Part shown: positions 31,701 to 43,334 of the stretch, piece after piece | Numbering within the stretch: the stretch's first letter is position 1 | How the letters are laid out: each line of letters starts with the position of its first letter | Origin: Symsagittifera roscoffensis | Taxonomy: Eukaryota > Xenacoelomorpha > Acoela > Convolutidae | NCBI RefSeq assembly: GCF_963678635.1 | Contig: NC_087069.1 | Coordinates: forward strand, 22,170,735-22,234,734 | Direction of reading: 5' to 3' | Length of the DNA stretch: 64,000 bases | Position numbers and translations under genes: made by a program | The notes under the pieces: generated by a model | What the model was told of the DNA's origin: nothing | Seen by the model: the letters and a program-made list of their open reading frames with translations, nothing else | Database searches by the model: none

Positions 31701-34700
31701 TCAAAGTTATTCGTAGGATTCCCTGTCCTTCTGTTTTCTGCTTAGTAATGTTTGTGGGTTTGATAAAACCTGTTTCCAGTAGGTCGAAAATTCTTTAAAG
31801 GAGATTGCTAGGACTTGAACCCTTGGGTGTTTTTGAGCGAACACTCTCTTTCCTTCAGCTCCTAGGGCCAGATATAAGATTCATCTTACTTTTTTATCGA
31901 CCTCGTACCTCAATTTCACATGATCTTGCTAAGTCAGACAATTCCCCTCAAAGTTATTCGTAGGATTCCCTGTCCTTCTGTTTTCTGCTTAGTAATGTTT
32001 GTGGGTTTGATAAAACCTGTTTCCAGTAGGTCTAAAATTCTTTAAAGGAGATTGCTAGGACTTTAACTCTCGGGTGTTTTTGAGCGAACACTCTCTTTCC
32101 TTCAGCTCCTAGGGCCAGATATAAGATTCATCTTACTTTTTTATCGACCTCGTATCTCCTCATGCCTCCGATTTTTCTTTTCTCCTCTGCAAGTCGTTTG
32201 TCTTCTGCGTGTTCTTAGATTCGCATGGTTTCTTTGTTTCTGGCCTCCCTAGCTTTCCTCTGTGGTTCATTTTTTGAATCCTGGGCATCTACTAAAATAG
32301 AATAGCCTTTCTCGTCTATGATAGCTTGGTTTAGTGCGTCCATTGGATTAAATGTCTCCTTCAGCTCCTAGGGCCAGATATAAGATTCATCTTACTTTTT
32401 TATCGACCTCGTACCTCAATTTCACATGATCTTGCTAAGTCAGACAATTCCCCTCAAAATTATTCGTAGGATTCCCTGTCCTTCTGTTTTCTGCTTAGTA
32501 ATGTTTGTGGGTTTGATAAAACCTGTTTCCAGTAGGTCGAAAATTCTTTGAAGGAGATTGCTAGGACTTTAACCCTGGGGTGCTTTTGAGCGAACTCTCT
32601 CTTTCCTTCAGCTCCTAGTGCCAGATATAAGATTCATCTCACTTTTTTATCGACCTCGTATCTCCTCATGCCTCCGATTTTTCTTTTCTCCTCTGCAAGT
32701 CGTTTGTCTTCTGCGTGTTCATAGATTCGCATGGTTTCTTTGTTTCTGGCCTCCCTAGCTTTCCTTTGTAGTTCTTTTTCTGAATCCTGGGCTTCTACTA
32801 AAATAGAATAGCCTTTTTTGTCTATGATAGCTTGTTTTAGTGCGTCCACTGGATTAAATGTCTCTGAGAGTAAGAAAGTCACAGTTTTTCATGTTAAAAA
32901 TGAATACGTCCCTTATCCACTCTTGTTCGGCGTTGATGCCAATTTCACATGATCTTGCTAAGTCAGACATTTCCCCTCAAAGTTACTCGTAGGATTCCCT
33001 GTCCTTCTGTTTTCTGCTTAGCAATGTTTGTGGGTTTGATAAAACCTGTTTCCAGTAGGTCGAAAATTCTTTGAAAGAGATTGCTAGGACTTTAACCCTT
33101 GGGTGTTTTTGAGCGAACACTCTCTTTCCTTCAGCTCCTAGGGCCAGATATAAGATTCATCTTACTTTTTTATCGACCTCGTACCTCAATTTCACATGAT
33201 CTTGCTAAGTCAGACAATTCCCCTCAAAGTTATTCGTAGGATTCCCTGACCTTCTGTTTTCTGCTTAGTAATATTTGTGGGTTTGATAAAACCTGTTTCC
33301 AGTAGGTCAAAAATTCTTTGAAGGAGATTGCTAGGACTTTAACCCTTGGGTGTTTTTGAGCGAACACTCTCTTTCCTTCAGCTCCTAGGGCCAGATATAA
33401 GATTCATCTTACTTTTTTATCGACCTCGTACCTCAATTTCACATGATCTTGCTAAGTCAGACAATGCCCCTCAAAGTTATTCGTAGGATTCCCTGTCCTT
33501 CTGTTTTCTGCTTAGTAATGTTTGTGGGTTTGATAAAACCTGTTTCCAGTAGGTCAAAAATTCTTTGAAGGAGATTGCTAGGACTTTAACCCTGGGGTGC
33601 TTTTGAGCGAACTCTCTCTTTCCTTCAGCTCCTAGTGCCAGATATAAGATTCATCTCACTTTTTTATCGACCTCGTATCTCCTCATGCCTCCGATTTTTC
33701 TTTTCTCCTCTGCAAGTCGTTTGTCTTCTGCGTGTTCATAGATTCGCATGGTTTCTTCGTTTCTGGCCTCCCTAGCTTTCCTCTGTGGTTCTTTTTCTGA
33801 ATCCTGGGCTTCTACTAAAATAGAATAGCCTTTTTTGTCTATGATAGCTTGTTTTAGTGCGTCCACTGGATTAAATGTCTCTGAGAGTAAGAAAGTCACA
33901 GTTTTTCATGTTAAAAATGAATACGTCCCTTATCCACTCTTGTTCGGCGTTGATGCCAATTTCACATGATCTTGCTAAGTCAGACAATTCCCCTCAAAGT
34001 TATTCGTAGGATTCCCTGTCCTTCTGTTTTCTGCTTAGTAATGTTTGTGGGTTTGATAAAACCTGTTTCCAGTAGGTCGAAAATTCTTTGAAAGAGATTG
34101 CTAGGACTTTAACCCTTGGGTGTTTTTGAGCGAACACTCTCTTTCCTTCAGCTCCTAGGGCCAGATATAAGATTCATCTTACTTTTTTATCGACCTCGTA
34201 CCTCAATTTCACATGATCTTGCTAAGTCAGACAATTCCCCTCAAAGTTATTTGTAGGATTCCCTGACCTTCTGTTTTCTGCTTAGTAATGTTTGTGGGTT
34301 TGATAAAACCTGTTTCCAGTAGGTCAAAAATTCTTTGAAGGAGATTGCTAGGACTTTAACCCTTGGGTGTTTTTGAGCGAACAATCTCTTTCTTTCAGCT
34401 CCTAGGGCCAGATATAAGATTCATCTTACTTTTTTATCGACCTCGTATCTCCTCATGCCTCCGATTTTTCTTTTCTCCTCTGCAAGTCGTTTGTCTTCTG
34501 CGTGTTCATAGATTCGCATGGTTTCTTTGTTTCTGGCCTCCCTAGCTTTCCTCTGTGGTTCTTTTTCTGAATCCTGGGCTTCTACTAAAATAGAATAGCC
34601 TTTTTTGTCTATGATAGCTTGTTTTAGTGCGTCCACTGGATTAAATGTCTCTGAGAGTAAGAAAGTCACAGTTTTTCATGTTAAAAATGAATACGTCCCT

Positions 34701-35047
34701 TATCCACTCTTGTTCGGCGTTGATGCCAATTTCACATGATCTTGCTAAGTCAGACATTTCCCCTCAAAGTTATTTGTAGGATTCCCTGTCCTTCTGTTTT
34801 CTGCTTAGTAATGTTTGTGGGTTTGATAAAACCTGTTTCCAGTAGGTCGAAAATTCTTTGAAAGAGATTGCTAGGACTTTAACCCTTGGGTGTTTTTGAG
34901 CGAACACTCTCTTTCCTTCAGCTCCTAGGGCCAGATATAAGATTCATCTTACTTTTTTATCGACCTCGTACCTCAATTTCACATGATCTTGCTAAGTCAG
35001 ACAATTCCCCTCAAAGTTATTCGTAGGATTCCCTGACCTTCTGTTTT

Positions 35048-35557
35048 GCGGGAAACCAACTCACGAAAGAACCCAAGAACCCACCAAGACTCATGAAAGA
35101 AACCCTCCGAACACGATATGAAGAAAGATACATTGAACCTCTACTCGACAGCAATAGACCTCTAACCGAAAAGAAGTACAGAAACCTGCTAAAAACGATC
35201 CACACAAATGAGGTACGCGACGCCTTACAAACCTACGAACACCCAGCAGTCCTCGGACACAATCCACCAAAAATTGCCAAAGAAGAAGCCGAATTACCAA
35301 GAACAACAAGAAGAACACTGGCACAGCTCAGATCCGGCTACTCAAAGTTCCTGAACTCGTACATGAACAGAATTGACCCGACAGTAAGCGAACTTTGCCC
35401 GGACTGCCAGCAAACAAGCCACACAACTTTACACCTGTTCGACTGCATCGCAAATCCTACGAACTTAACCCCAGCCGATCTCTGGAAGCAACCGAAGAAG
35501 ACAGCAATATTCCTGAAACTCCCCACAACCCTGGACCCAACAACGAGCGACGAATAG
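35048..35557 (+). pseudogene. LINE ORF2 C-terminal region with CCHC-like zinc motif
   Basis: The frame is open from the insertion edge (AGNQLTKEPKNPP) to TAG at 35555. It contains LPRTTRRTLAQLRSGYSKFL, NSYMNRIDP, then CPDCQQTSHTTLHLFDC, a C-x2-C-x5-H-x4-C-type finger, and PADLWKQPKKTAIFL. This is the characteristic extreme C-terminus of Jockey/CR1-group ORF2 proteins. RT and endonuclease are missing through 5' truncation. There is no internal lesion, so the insertion is recent compared with the array around it. Confidence 0.93.
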
Positions 35558-35589
35558 ATCTCAGAAGGGCAACAACAACAACGACAACA
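35048..35589 (+). mobile_element. Jockey/CR1-like LINE 3' end inserted in the gag array
   Basis: Unrelated, GC-richer sequence interrupts the array. It is flanked by a 12-bp direct repeat ACCTTCTGTTTT (35036-35047 and 35590-35601) that occurs once in uninterrupted units, so it is a target-site duplication. The insert starts inside coding sequence (5' truncation) and ends in a CAACAACAACGACAACAA-type simple tail. Both are hallmarks of target-primed reverse transcription. Confidence 0.95.
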
Positions 35590-36842
35590 ACCTTCTGTTT
35601 TCTGCTTAGTAATGTTTGTGGGTTTGATAAAACCTGTTTCCAGTAGGTCAAAAATTCTTTGAAGGAGATTGCTAGGACTTTAACCCTTGGGTGTTTTTGA
35701 GCGAACAATCTCTTTCTTTCAGCTCCTAGGGCCAGATATAAGATTCATCTTACTTTTTTATCGACCTCGTATCTCCTCATGCCTCCGATTTTTCTTTTCT
35801 CCTCTGCAAGTCGTTTGTCTTCTGCGTGTTCATAGATTTGCATGGTTTCTTTGTTTCTGGCCTCCCTAGCTTTCCTCTGTGGTTCATTTTTGAATCCTGG
35901 GCTTCTACTAAAATAGAATAGCCTTTCTCGTCTATGATAGCTTGGTTTAGTGCGTCCACTGGATTAAATGTCTCCTTCAGCTCCTAGGGCCAGATATAAG
36001 ATTCATCTTACTTTTTTATCGACCTTGTACCTCAATTTCACATGATCTTGCTAAGTCAGACAATTCCCCTCAAAATTATTCGTAGGATTCCCTGTCCTTC
36101 TGTTTTCTGCTTAGTAATGTTTGTGGGTTTGATAAAACCTGTTTCCAGTAGGTCGAAAATTCTTTGAAGGAGATTGCTAGGACTTTAACCCTGGGGTGCT
36201 TTTGAGCGAACACTCTCTTTCCTTCAGCTCCTAGTGCCAGATATAAGATTCATCTCACTTTTTTATCGACCTCGTATCTCCTCATGCCTCCGATTTTTCT
36301 TTTCTCCTCTGCAAGTCGTTTGTCTTCTGCGTGTTCATAGATTCGCATGGTTTCTTTGTTTCTGGCCTCCCTAGCTTTCCTCTGTGGTTCATTTTCTGAA
36401 TCTTGGGCTTCTACTAAAATAGAATAGCCTTTCTCGTCTATGATAGCTCGGTTTAGTGCGTCCACTGGATTAAACGTCTCTGAGAGTAATCTACGCTGAA
36501 AGTCACATTTTTTCATGTTAAAAATAAAAACGTCCCTTATCCACTCCTGTTCGGCGTTGATGCCAATTTCACATGATCTTGCTAAGTCAGACAATTCCCC
36601 TCAAAGTTATTCGTAGGATTCCCTGTCCTTCTGTTTTCTGCTTAGTATTGTTTGTGGGTTTGATAAAACCTGTTTCCAGTAGGTCGAAAACTCTTTGAAG
36701 GAGATTGCTAGGTTTTAACCCTTGGGTGTTTTTGAGCGAGCACTCTCTTTCCTTCAACTCCTAGGGCCAGAAATAAGATTAATCTTACTTTTTGTCGACC
36801 TCGTATCTCCTCATGCCTCCGATTTTTTTTTGTCTCCTCTGC

Positions 36843-37042
36843 NNNNNNNNNNNNNNNNNNNNNNNNNNNNNNNNNNNNNNNNNNNNNNNNNNNNNNNNNN
36901 NNNNNNNNNNNNNNNNNNNNNNNNNNNNNNNNNNNNNNNNNNNNNNNNNNNNNNNNNNNNNNNNNNNNNNNNNNNNNNNNNNNNNNNNNNNNNNNNNNNN
37001 NNNNNNNNNNNNNNNNNNNNNNNNNNNNNNNNNNNNNNNNNN
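36843..37042. other. Assembly gap, 200 N
   Basis: Follows the gag array directly. Array length and the 5' LTR of the element are therefore unknown. Confidence 0.99.
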
Positions 37043-37680
37043 TAACAAACTTTGTATGATACTACGTATGGTTGATTTTAACTAAATTTTGATTCTGAAT
37101 GTGATTTCTTGGCAATTTTAACAAAACGCTTGGACATTTCGAAGCTTTAAAAATATTAAGAGAAAAAATAAGAATGAAAGATGCCTGAAAACAGACAAAA
37201 CTACAACGCAGAAACAACAGCGCATATGTTTTTAACAATCAAACTTAAAATTAAACGTTGCGTATGAAATTTAACCGGAAAATGAGACTTAGTTTTATGG
37301 TAAAAACTTGAGTTTCTAACAAATTTGTAGTTCCAAAAGTTCCAATTAAGGCAATTCAGTTTGCGTTTGGCGCTATCTCGTGCAATTTAAAAGTAACCTA
37401 AGCTTTGACAGTTTTTTGATTGTCCAGGAATTTTTCAGTCATTTTTATGCTTCCAGTCAAGCACCAAAGTTTGGTTTGTTCATAGGAATTCGTTGCTTAT
37501 TTTTTTTCCATGGTGTACTAATCAATGTTATGAAGTGATGACCCCTTGAGATCCAGATCTTTTCGGTTTGCCAAAAAGGTCACCGAAGTTTATTAGCAGT
37601 TACTAAAGAATCAGTCTTTCATCAAAGCCAACTAAAACAATTCTCAACCAGTTGCTAGTCTCATTACACTTCAATTTTAG
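37043..37680. other. AT-rich DNA, no gene recognised
   Basis: It shares nothing visible with the gag array or the LTRs, so the gap hides the element's left boundary. Confidence 0.4.
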
Positions 37681-37827
37681 CACAATGGGGAATGTATAAT
37701 ATTTTATCGCGCCAGGGGCTGTGGTGAAAAGGCTCGAAAGTTTATTCGATGGGACATTATGAGCCGGAAAGACCGATTGATGTACTCGTGGACAAAACTA
37801 TGCGCAAATTCAAATTTTTCTCTCTAA
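37681..37827 (+). CDS. Candidate terminal exon, unknown protein
   Basis: A polypyrimidine-AG acceptor (TTCAATTTTAG at 37670-37680) is followed by 48 open codons in phase 0 ending in TAA. The product includes GECIIFYRARGCGEKARKFI then RWDIMSRKDRLMYSW, with codon use unlike the AT-rich surroundings. It could instead be an internal exon with a donor at GAT|GTACTC (near 37781). Not recognised. Exon status is inference from splice signal and composition only. Confidence 0.35.
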   Translation, partial: HNGECIIFYRARGCGEKARKFIRWDIMSRKDRLMYSWTKLCANSNFSL

Positions 37828-38554
37828 AATACCTGTTTTCAAAGTTGATCTTGGATAAATTTCAGGCAAAATTTAAACAAAATTTTTACACAAAACCAAA
37901 ACTAAATGATCGAAGCCACCCTCCATGTATTTGTCATACTTTCATTTGAGAAGTTTCTTAAGGATCTGAAGCCGGTTACATCATCTGCTGCAAAATAACA
38001 TCGGAGTGAACTCTTACCCGAATAAGCAGAGTAAAAAGAATTGTTCGTGCGACGTGAAACCTTCTTGGCGAGAAAATTGAAAAAAAAATCAACTGTACTA
38101 AACTTAGCTGTTTCTTGAAAATTCACGCGTTTTAAAAAACTCGTGCGGATGATGAAAATTGGCATTTTCATACCCGGAATTTTTGTTAAGTGCTTCAAAT
38201 TAGAAATTGAAACTTTCACGAAGGTTAGCTAAGATTTTTTGTTGTCAGTCGATGAAAACTTTTTGATTGATTTCTAAGTCGATTTTGTCCGGAATGATCA
38301 TTAATGTTAGTCCTTCTCGAGAGCAACAACCTGATTTTCCCTCAAGTTTTGTCCATTAGTTTATGAGTACAATCCATCTGGAACAATATTTTGTTTTAGT
38401 TGAAAGACATATGAATAGTAAATGTTCCCATGCTTTACGAGGTAGGTAAACAACATTTAATTTTTGCATCTGGAAATTTTGCGACGCAAATCAAGACAAA
38501 CAATGTCAAGATATGAAAAGTTTTCGAGATGTAACATTAAGCTGTTTTTTTCAG

Positions 38555-38719
38555 GCATGTGAAACAGGTGTGAAAACATACAAAGCACGCATACTTGAAA
38601 AATTTTTGCACGCCAGCAAGCTTACAAGCACAAACATAAGACGAATATCGGAAAAAATTGAACGCCAGCACTTTGTTACTTCTATTTACACTAGTGGATC
38701 AAGTAAAGGGCAAATTCAG
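38555..38719 (+). CDS. Candidate internal exon 1 of an unknown gene
   Basis: The block is bounded by CTGTTTTTTTCAG (38542-38554) and CAG|GTTTTT (38720). It has 165 nt, 55 codons, phase 0 to 0, reading ACETGVKTYKARILEKFL, then TNIRRISEKIERQHFV and YTSGSSKGQIQ. No stop occurs in this frame. I do not recognise the protein. Its phase fits the next candidate (41325-41455). Confidence 0.45.
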
Positions 38720-40205
38720 GTTTTTTCTTCAGTATGCAAGATTTTGATGTCCATTTTGCCCAATATTTACTTCTAAATTTTGCACTGCTAAATTTTGACC
38801 AAGTGCAAATCATTAGAGCTACAACCTATGAACCTGTCATTATTTGGTTTCAAAGACCTACCAATGTAATCCAGATGTAAAAATGCCAACTTTCCTTATC
38901 TGTTCTTTTTAAATCGGCATAAAATTTTTTAAATTGGCATAAAAGACATAAAATTGTTAAATAATTAATTCCCTGAAACCAAATTTTGATAGTTTCAGAG
39001 ATGCTAGCTCTGATACTTTGCTCTTGAATTACGTAGATGTTTGTTGAAAAAACAGTCAATAATGAACAAAAACAGAATGGAACACAGGCAGTTTAAAGAA
39101 GAAAAACGTAAACTTTTGCCTTGTTTAAAATAAAGCATGTAAATTTAACGAACACATCTAGGGTTAGTAATAAAAAAGACATGCATGCAAGCAAGAAAAC
39201 AAGATTAAAACTCTCACTATTGGAAAAATTTTCACACCAACTTGTATTTTTCATATTGTTGCACTGGTATTTCAAACATTGCACAATTGTTTCAAATGTT
39301 GCACTAATTTTTCAATTTTGCACGAAAACATACCAAATACGCATCAAGTTTCAATTGAATGTTGCAATTTATTTCAATTATGTGAAGTCAAACGAAAGCC
39401 GAAAAACATTCAATTATGACTGCTTCACTGGTTTTGGTAACGAATTTTAAAAGCAAATTTAAAGTTTACCAAAAAGAAAAAAACTAAAATTTTTGAGAAT
39501 TTCTTTGAATTTCTTTGATCGATAGCAACAGCATTTGATGATTCACCTTAAACGAAGTTTTACACTCATGGAAAAATGTAAACGGTATATTACGTTTTCG
39601 TTTTAGCAAAATACATTCATAAACCATTTTTCACAACCTATGCTTGACATTTCAGCAAACTTGCTAATTCGAATGTGTGAAAAGGATCTCCTCTGGCCTC
39701 TACGAAAAAATCTTTCTTTGGTTTCAATTTTTTGCTCGTCTGAAAACGCTTTTTGTAATTATCTGCAATTGTATTTTCCTATGGCAAGAAACAACCGAGA
39801 AAATTTAACCCACTGATTTTTTCAGTTTTCTCGTTGAACTATTTCCTATCGCATGAGCTTATACACACCGTTTTTTTTTAAATCACCTTCTTTGAAAACC
39901 TGCTGTGAACGCGTGCTAGAAAACGTTTAGTTTTCAAAGTGTCTATTACGTAGTCCTTTCGTATACAACGTTTTGGGTCAATTCCATAAAAAAATTGTTC
40001 TAAAACAAGGAAAAATCACTAAAAATTATCTAAACTTGAAATTTTTTCAGTCTTGTTTCGCTTTTTGATCAAAAAATTTAGGTAGCCTATTTGAGGAAAT
40101 TTTGATTCGTTCAGCTTAGCTTCTGACACATTTTGTCGTATTAGTTTATTCAGAAAAATTCGTAGTTGCTACCATATCGCCACATAGACTAACTCCAACA
40201 AGATT
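38720..40205. other. AT-rich sequence, intron-like
   Basis: Nothing certain. An open block after TTGACATTTCAG (39658-39812, reading IRMCEKDLLWPLRKN) has an acceptor but no good donor. Confidence 0.35.
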
Positions 40206-40660
40206 TTATTCGGGCAAAGTTAATAGAGACAGCTTCATCAACAACTTTGAATCTTAACGCTTCTATGCATCAACTCTCGTATTCACCCACTCATCACTGG
40301 CCTCCGAAATCTTTTCCAGTGATCCTGAATTGCGTTCTTCGAATCGCCATACACCGTTGCCAAGAGGTAGCTGAATCACAAACAGAAGGCAGAAAACATT
40401 TAAAAAAAACAATAATAACAGAGAACCTGTGATCCATAATGCGCCCTTTTACCTGCTGATTTCTTCCCCTAAGTTACCCTGCGTCAAAAAAAATTCCGAT
40501 CAAATTTAAAAGAGGCAGCTAATTCGACAACTTTGAATATAGATGCTTCTATGCACCAACTCTTGTACCAAATCCTCACGGTCCCCCGAAACGAGTTCGT
40601 CAAGTGCCCTGTAGTAATTGAACCTAACCAGAACGCAGAAAACATCAGTCGCTGCGTTCT
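40206..40660. repeat. Diverged direct repeat pair
   Basis: 40226-40280 and 40511-40565 share CAACTTTGAAT, GCTTCTATGCA(T/C)CAACTC and flanking bases, about 285 bp apart. CAGAA(G/C)GCAGAAAACAT further on (about 40385 and 40632) extends the similarity. On the minus strand both halves encode LVHRS- or LMHRS-type peptides, with stops in one. Could be a duplicated exon or an old repeat. Confidence 0.5.
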
Positions 40661-41324
40661 GACACAGCCAAAATTGTGTTGAAACCCTTAAACTTAACCC
40701 GGTTTCAATGCAAAAAATTTTTGTACGATGAGAAATACACAATGAGCCAAAACCGACCCTAATCTTTTAATATTTGATGATCTAAGCTGATTGTAAGCGC
40801 AAAATACATCAGAAAAATGGTAAAGTGCTTCAACAACATTTTGCATGTTCAAAAGTAGGAGTTTTTAAAGAAGTACCGGAGCTTTAACTTTTTTATATCA
40901 GTAAACATTGGTTAATAGGCGTATCGCCAATTTAGGCGTGAAAAATGCCAATTCAATGTCAGCCAATTTTTTGTGAGTCTAATTGTTTCAAAGCAAAAAT
41001 TCCCTATGTTGGTTATGAAGCCAAAGTGCGAGTGGGATTAATCACAACTTAGTCCAAACCAAAAACAAAGAGTTTTCACTCCAAATATTAAAAAGAAAGC
41101 TTAATAGGAATAAAACTTTGTTGTCAGTTTCAATTTGGTGTTAATTCTCGGTGAATCAAATTTTGATGGCAAAACCAGCGTGATGGGTTTCAGTTTAAAA
41201 AATCGAGCTAGCAGATCACATGAAAATTTTTTTCGAAAACTTTGATTTTCTTTCTTGAACATTTACTTACATCTGATTTGCCAACTTAATTGCTTTTAAA
41301 ATTATGTGAAAGTATGATTAACAG

Positions 41325-41455
41325 TTACTTCGAATACTTGTCGCATCAAAAGTGTGCCGGTTTAAGCTGCATTCTACGACTCTCAATGCATCCATAAATC
41401 AGAATGCTGCCGGTTCAATTGTTGATCGTCAGTTTAACGGTGATTTGTTAACAAG
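41325..41455 (+). CDS. Candidate internal exon 2 of an unknown gene
   Basis: Acceptor ATTAACAG (41317-41324) and strong donor ACAAG|GTAAGAA (41456). It has 131 nt, phase 0 to 2, reading LLRILVASKVCRFKLHSTTL, NASINQNAAGSIVDRQF and NGDLLT. Codon use is balanced compared with the flanks. Not recognised. Phase agrees with 38555-38719 before it and 61238-61376 after it. Confidence 0.45.
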
Positions 41456-42906
41456 GTAAGAAATCAAGTTTCAATTATTTTTCTGCCCAAACTCGTGTTT
41501 TGTTTTAAAAAACTATACCGGAGAGAAAAGTAACGCAACCAAAGGAATTTAAAAAATTTATGATATAAGAAAAATTTGAAAAAAAAAACAAAATGGCTGT
41601 TACTATGTTAGTATGTTATTTGTTTCCCGTAGATATTGAGATACCTTGTTTTCATCTGAGAGCGCTCGAGAAATTTTAGAAAATTCAAAAAATCAAATGA
41701 AATGCGCACATTTTTGAAAGCTCTGATTACTGTTCCCTTGATATGACGGACTCATTGTCTGTCAAATTTTATTTTTATCCTTTTTCTTTCATTATGATCA
41801 CAAGGTTTTCTAGGAAATTTGAACACATGAAAATAGTTTGATTGCGTTTTTGTTTTGTAGTTTGTTATAATAGAAAAGTTTTTCCAATGTACTTAAAATC
41901 CATCAGAATCGATTATAATCGTTCAAGACAACAAAACAGTAAGGTTATTGCGGTTGGCATGAAAAAGGACGTATTTTGGTTTACAAGAGTGAATTCTCTA
42001 CCTAATATAATGAGAAATTGGAAAAAAATTGATTAGATTCTCTCAAGGTGTCGGTTTTGATTTGAAAAAAACTCAGATTTTAACCCAATTCACAAACTTG
42101 AGTATTTTGAACATGTTTAGCAACTGGCAGTGAAAACCCTACAAAAACATGTTTTGCTCACATATTATCAGTTTGGATGGCCAAATTTAAATGTTTGTAA
42201 ACATTGAGCTCCAACAACTGATGTATACGCATTCTAAAAAAGCAGGAAAACAACTGTTACTTTAGCAATGAAATACGAAGAATTGTTAAACGCTGTGGTT
42301 GTTGATTTTTATGACTAATTTAAGAGTCATAATGTATGGTGTCTTTATATATGAACTGCAACCAGCAAGAACAAGCTTAGTTGTTGTCAACTTTCTTTTT
42401 TATTCTTTAGAAACAATCTGTCGAAATCGAAGAAATTTAATTGAAAGTTAGGCAATAATTATTTTTTTTTGAATTTGGAATTTGTTGAATTGTAAATTAG
42501 TTTTGAAATTTTTTGAAAAACCATGGCACAATTAGCAGCTGTCAAAACGTCTCACGAAGTGTGTATTTCAACCTACTATTGATATGATAAATAAATGTTT
42601 GCTGAAAAAAAAGTCAAAATCAGCTCAGCGTTCAATGTAAACACAGCTCAGTCCACTTTAAGTTTGGTTGTTTGTAAAATTGAGTGGTATTGAATTTAAA
42701 ACCGCTGCTTCATCCAATACTAAACCATATTTTCTCATCGACCCATCTCTATGTCTCCTGTTTGTGAAAATCTGTGTCTGTTTCGAGATAGAGTTCTCCA
42801 AATTCGTTAAAGTCGCAAAATCTAGCGAAAAAGATATAATCCAGTTCCAACAAATTCAAATCGGACTCTAATACAAACAACCTTACTATTATTATTTCAC
42901 AATGTC
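41456..42906. other. AT-rich DNA, no firm gene
   Basis: A short ACCATGGCACAATTAG start (42521) has a good initiation context but stops after 19 codons. 42668-42871 is open but resembles nothing known. Confidence 0.35.
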
Positions 42907-43188
42907 CTATAGTAGATTTGATAATGTCTCCTGAACAGTTGTCTCCTGTAGATTTAGAAAATTGAGTCTCCTGAACAATTGATTTTTGATTGCTCTATGG
43001 GCTTTTTCGCGATATTTTGTCTTTGCATGCTTTAATCTGTTCACTCTGTAATAGCCATAGAAACTTTTTCCTAGAAACTGCATGGTTTGAGCTTGCAAAC
43101 CAGATAATTGATTCTCGTCAACAGCTCGCCTAGCATCAAAAACAGACTGAAAGAACTTTTGAAAAATTTTGTAGAGGGTAATGTACAA
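42907..43188 (-). pseudogene. Possible Polinton-type DNA polymerase B fragment (motif B region)
   Basis: The minus-strand frame reads VDENQLSGLQAQTMQFLGKS, FYGYYRVNRLKHAKTKY and EKAHRAIKNQLFRRLNFL. LGKSFYG occupies the place of the K-x3-N-S-x-Y-G motif B of family B polymerases, with Lys for Asn. The following TKY-x-EKAH...AI..F+RLN pattern is that seen after motif B in Polinton polymerases. No palm acidic motifs were found nearby. It ends in TAG after a repetitive ETTVQET stretch. Orientation matches the capsid/integrase block at 50-56 kb, so it could be a decayed end of that element. Confidence 0.45.
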
Positions 43189-43334
43189 GTCGATGAATTT
43201 TTATAGTTCAAAATCCAAGTAAAAATTGAAGGCTGTTGTTAAAAGTGTTTCTTTGGCTCAATTGAAACTCGAAATCATCATTCGTTGAATTTGTCTTAGA
43301 AAAAAAATCTTAAGCTTTTGTTTTCATAGTTTAC

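Larger units (their letters stand above)
24952..36842 (-). mobile_element. Ty3/Gypsy LTR retrotransposon, rearranged, with amplified gag
   Basis: Read on the minus strand: gag repeat array (36842 to 28741), nucleocapsid and protease, an inverted scrap of RT, integrase, pol tail, polypurine tract, LTR. It lies tail-to-tail with the plus-strand element and belongs to the same family, though clearly diverged. The 5' LTR and gag start are lost in or beyond the gap at 36843. RT palm and RNase H are deleted, so it is non-autonomous. Confidence 0.85.
28741..36842 (-). repeat. Tandem array of a gag segment, about 19 core copies, higher-order structure
   Basis: The core CACATGATCTTGCTAAGTCA (plus strand) occurs about 19 times. 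Spacings from left to right are about 636, 246, 246, 526, 244, 246, 639, 248, 509, 522, 244, 246, 525, 245, 530, 244, 510 (after removing the LINE) and 527 bp. Short units (about 245 bp) hold only the capsid stretch from GAEGKRVFAQKHPRVKVL to LSDLARSCEI. Long units add RRLLSETFNPVDALKQAIID, YSILVEAQDSE and the charged EHAEDKRLAEEKRKIGGMRR. Blocks of long+short+short give a higher-order period of about 1.01-1.02 kb. Units share the same two stops (E-stop-L-stop-G in place of EQFWG), so amplification followed inactivation. The array is cut by a gap on the right. Confidence 0.95.

Noticed and set aside
29036-36722. Repeated 60-codon plus-strand frames (FERT(I/L)SFFQLLGPDIRFILL type) within the gag array
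   Set aside because: They are antisense shadows of the gag segment, recurring only because the DNA repeats.
28741-36842. CRISPR-like array or ordinary satellite
   Set aside because: The units are 245-640 bp, contain recognisable gag coding sequence and have no unique spacers.
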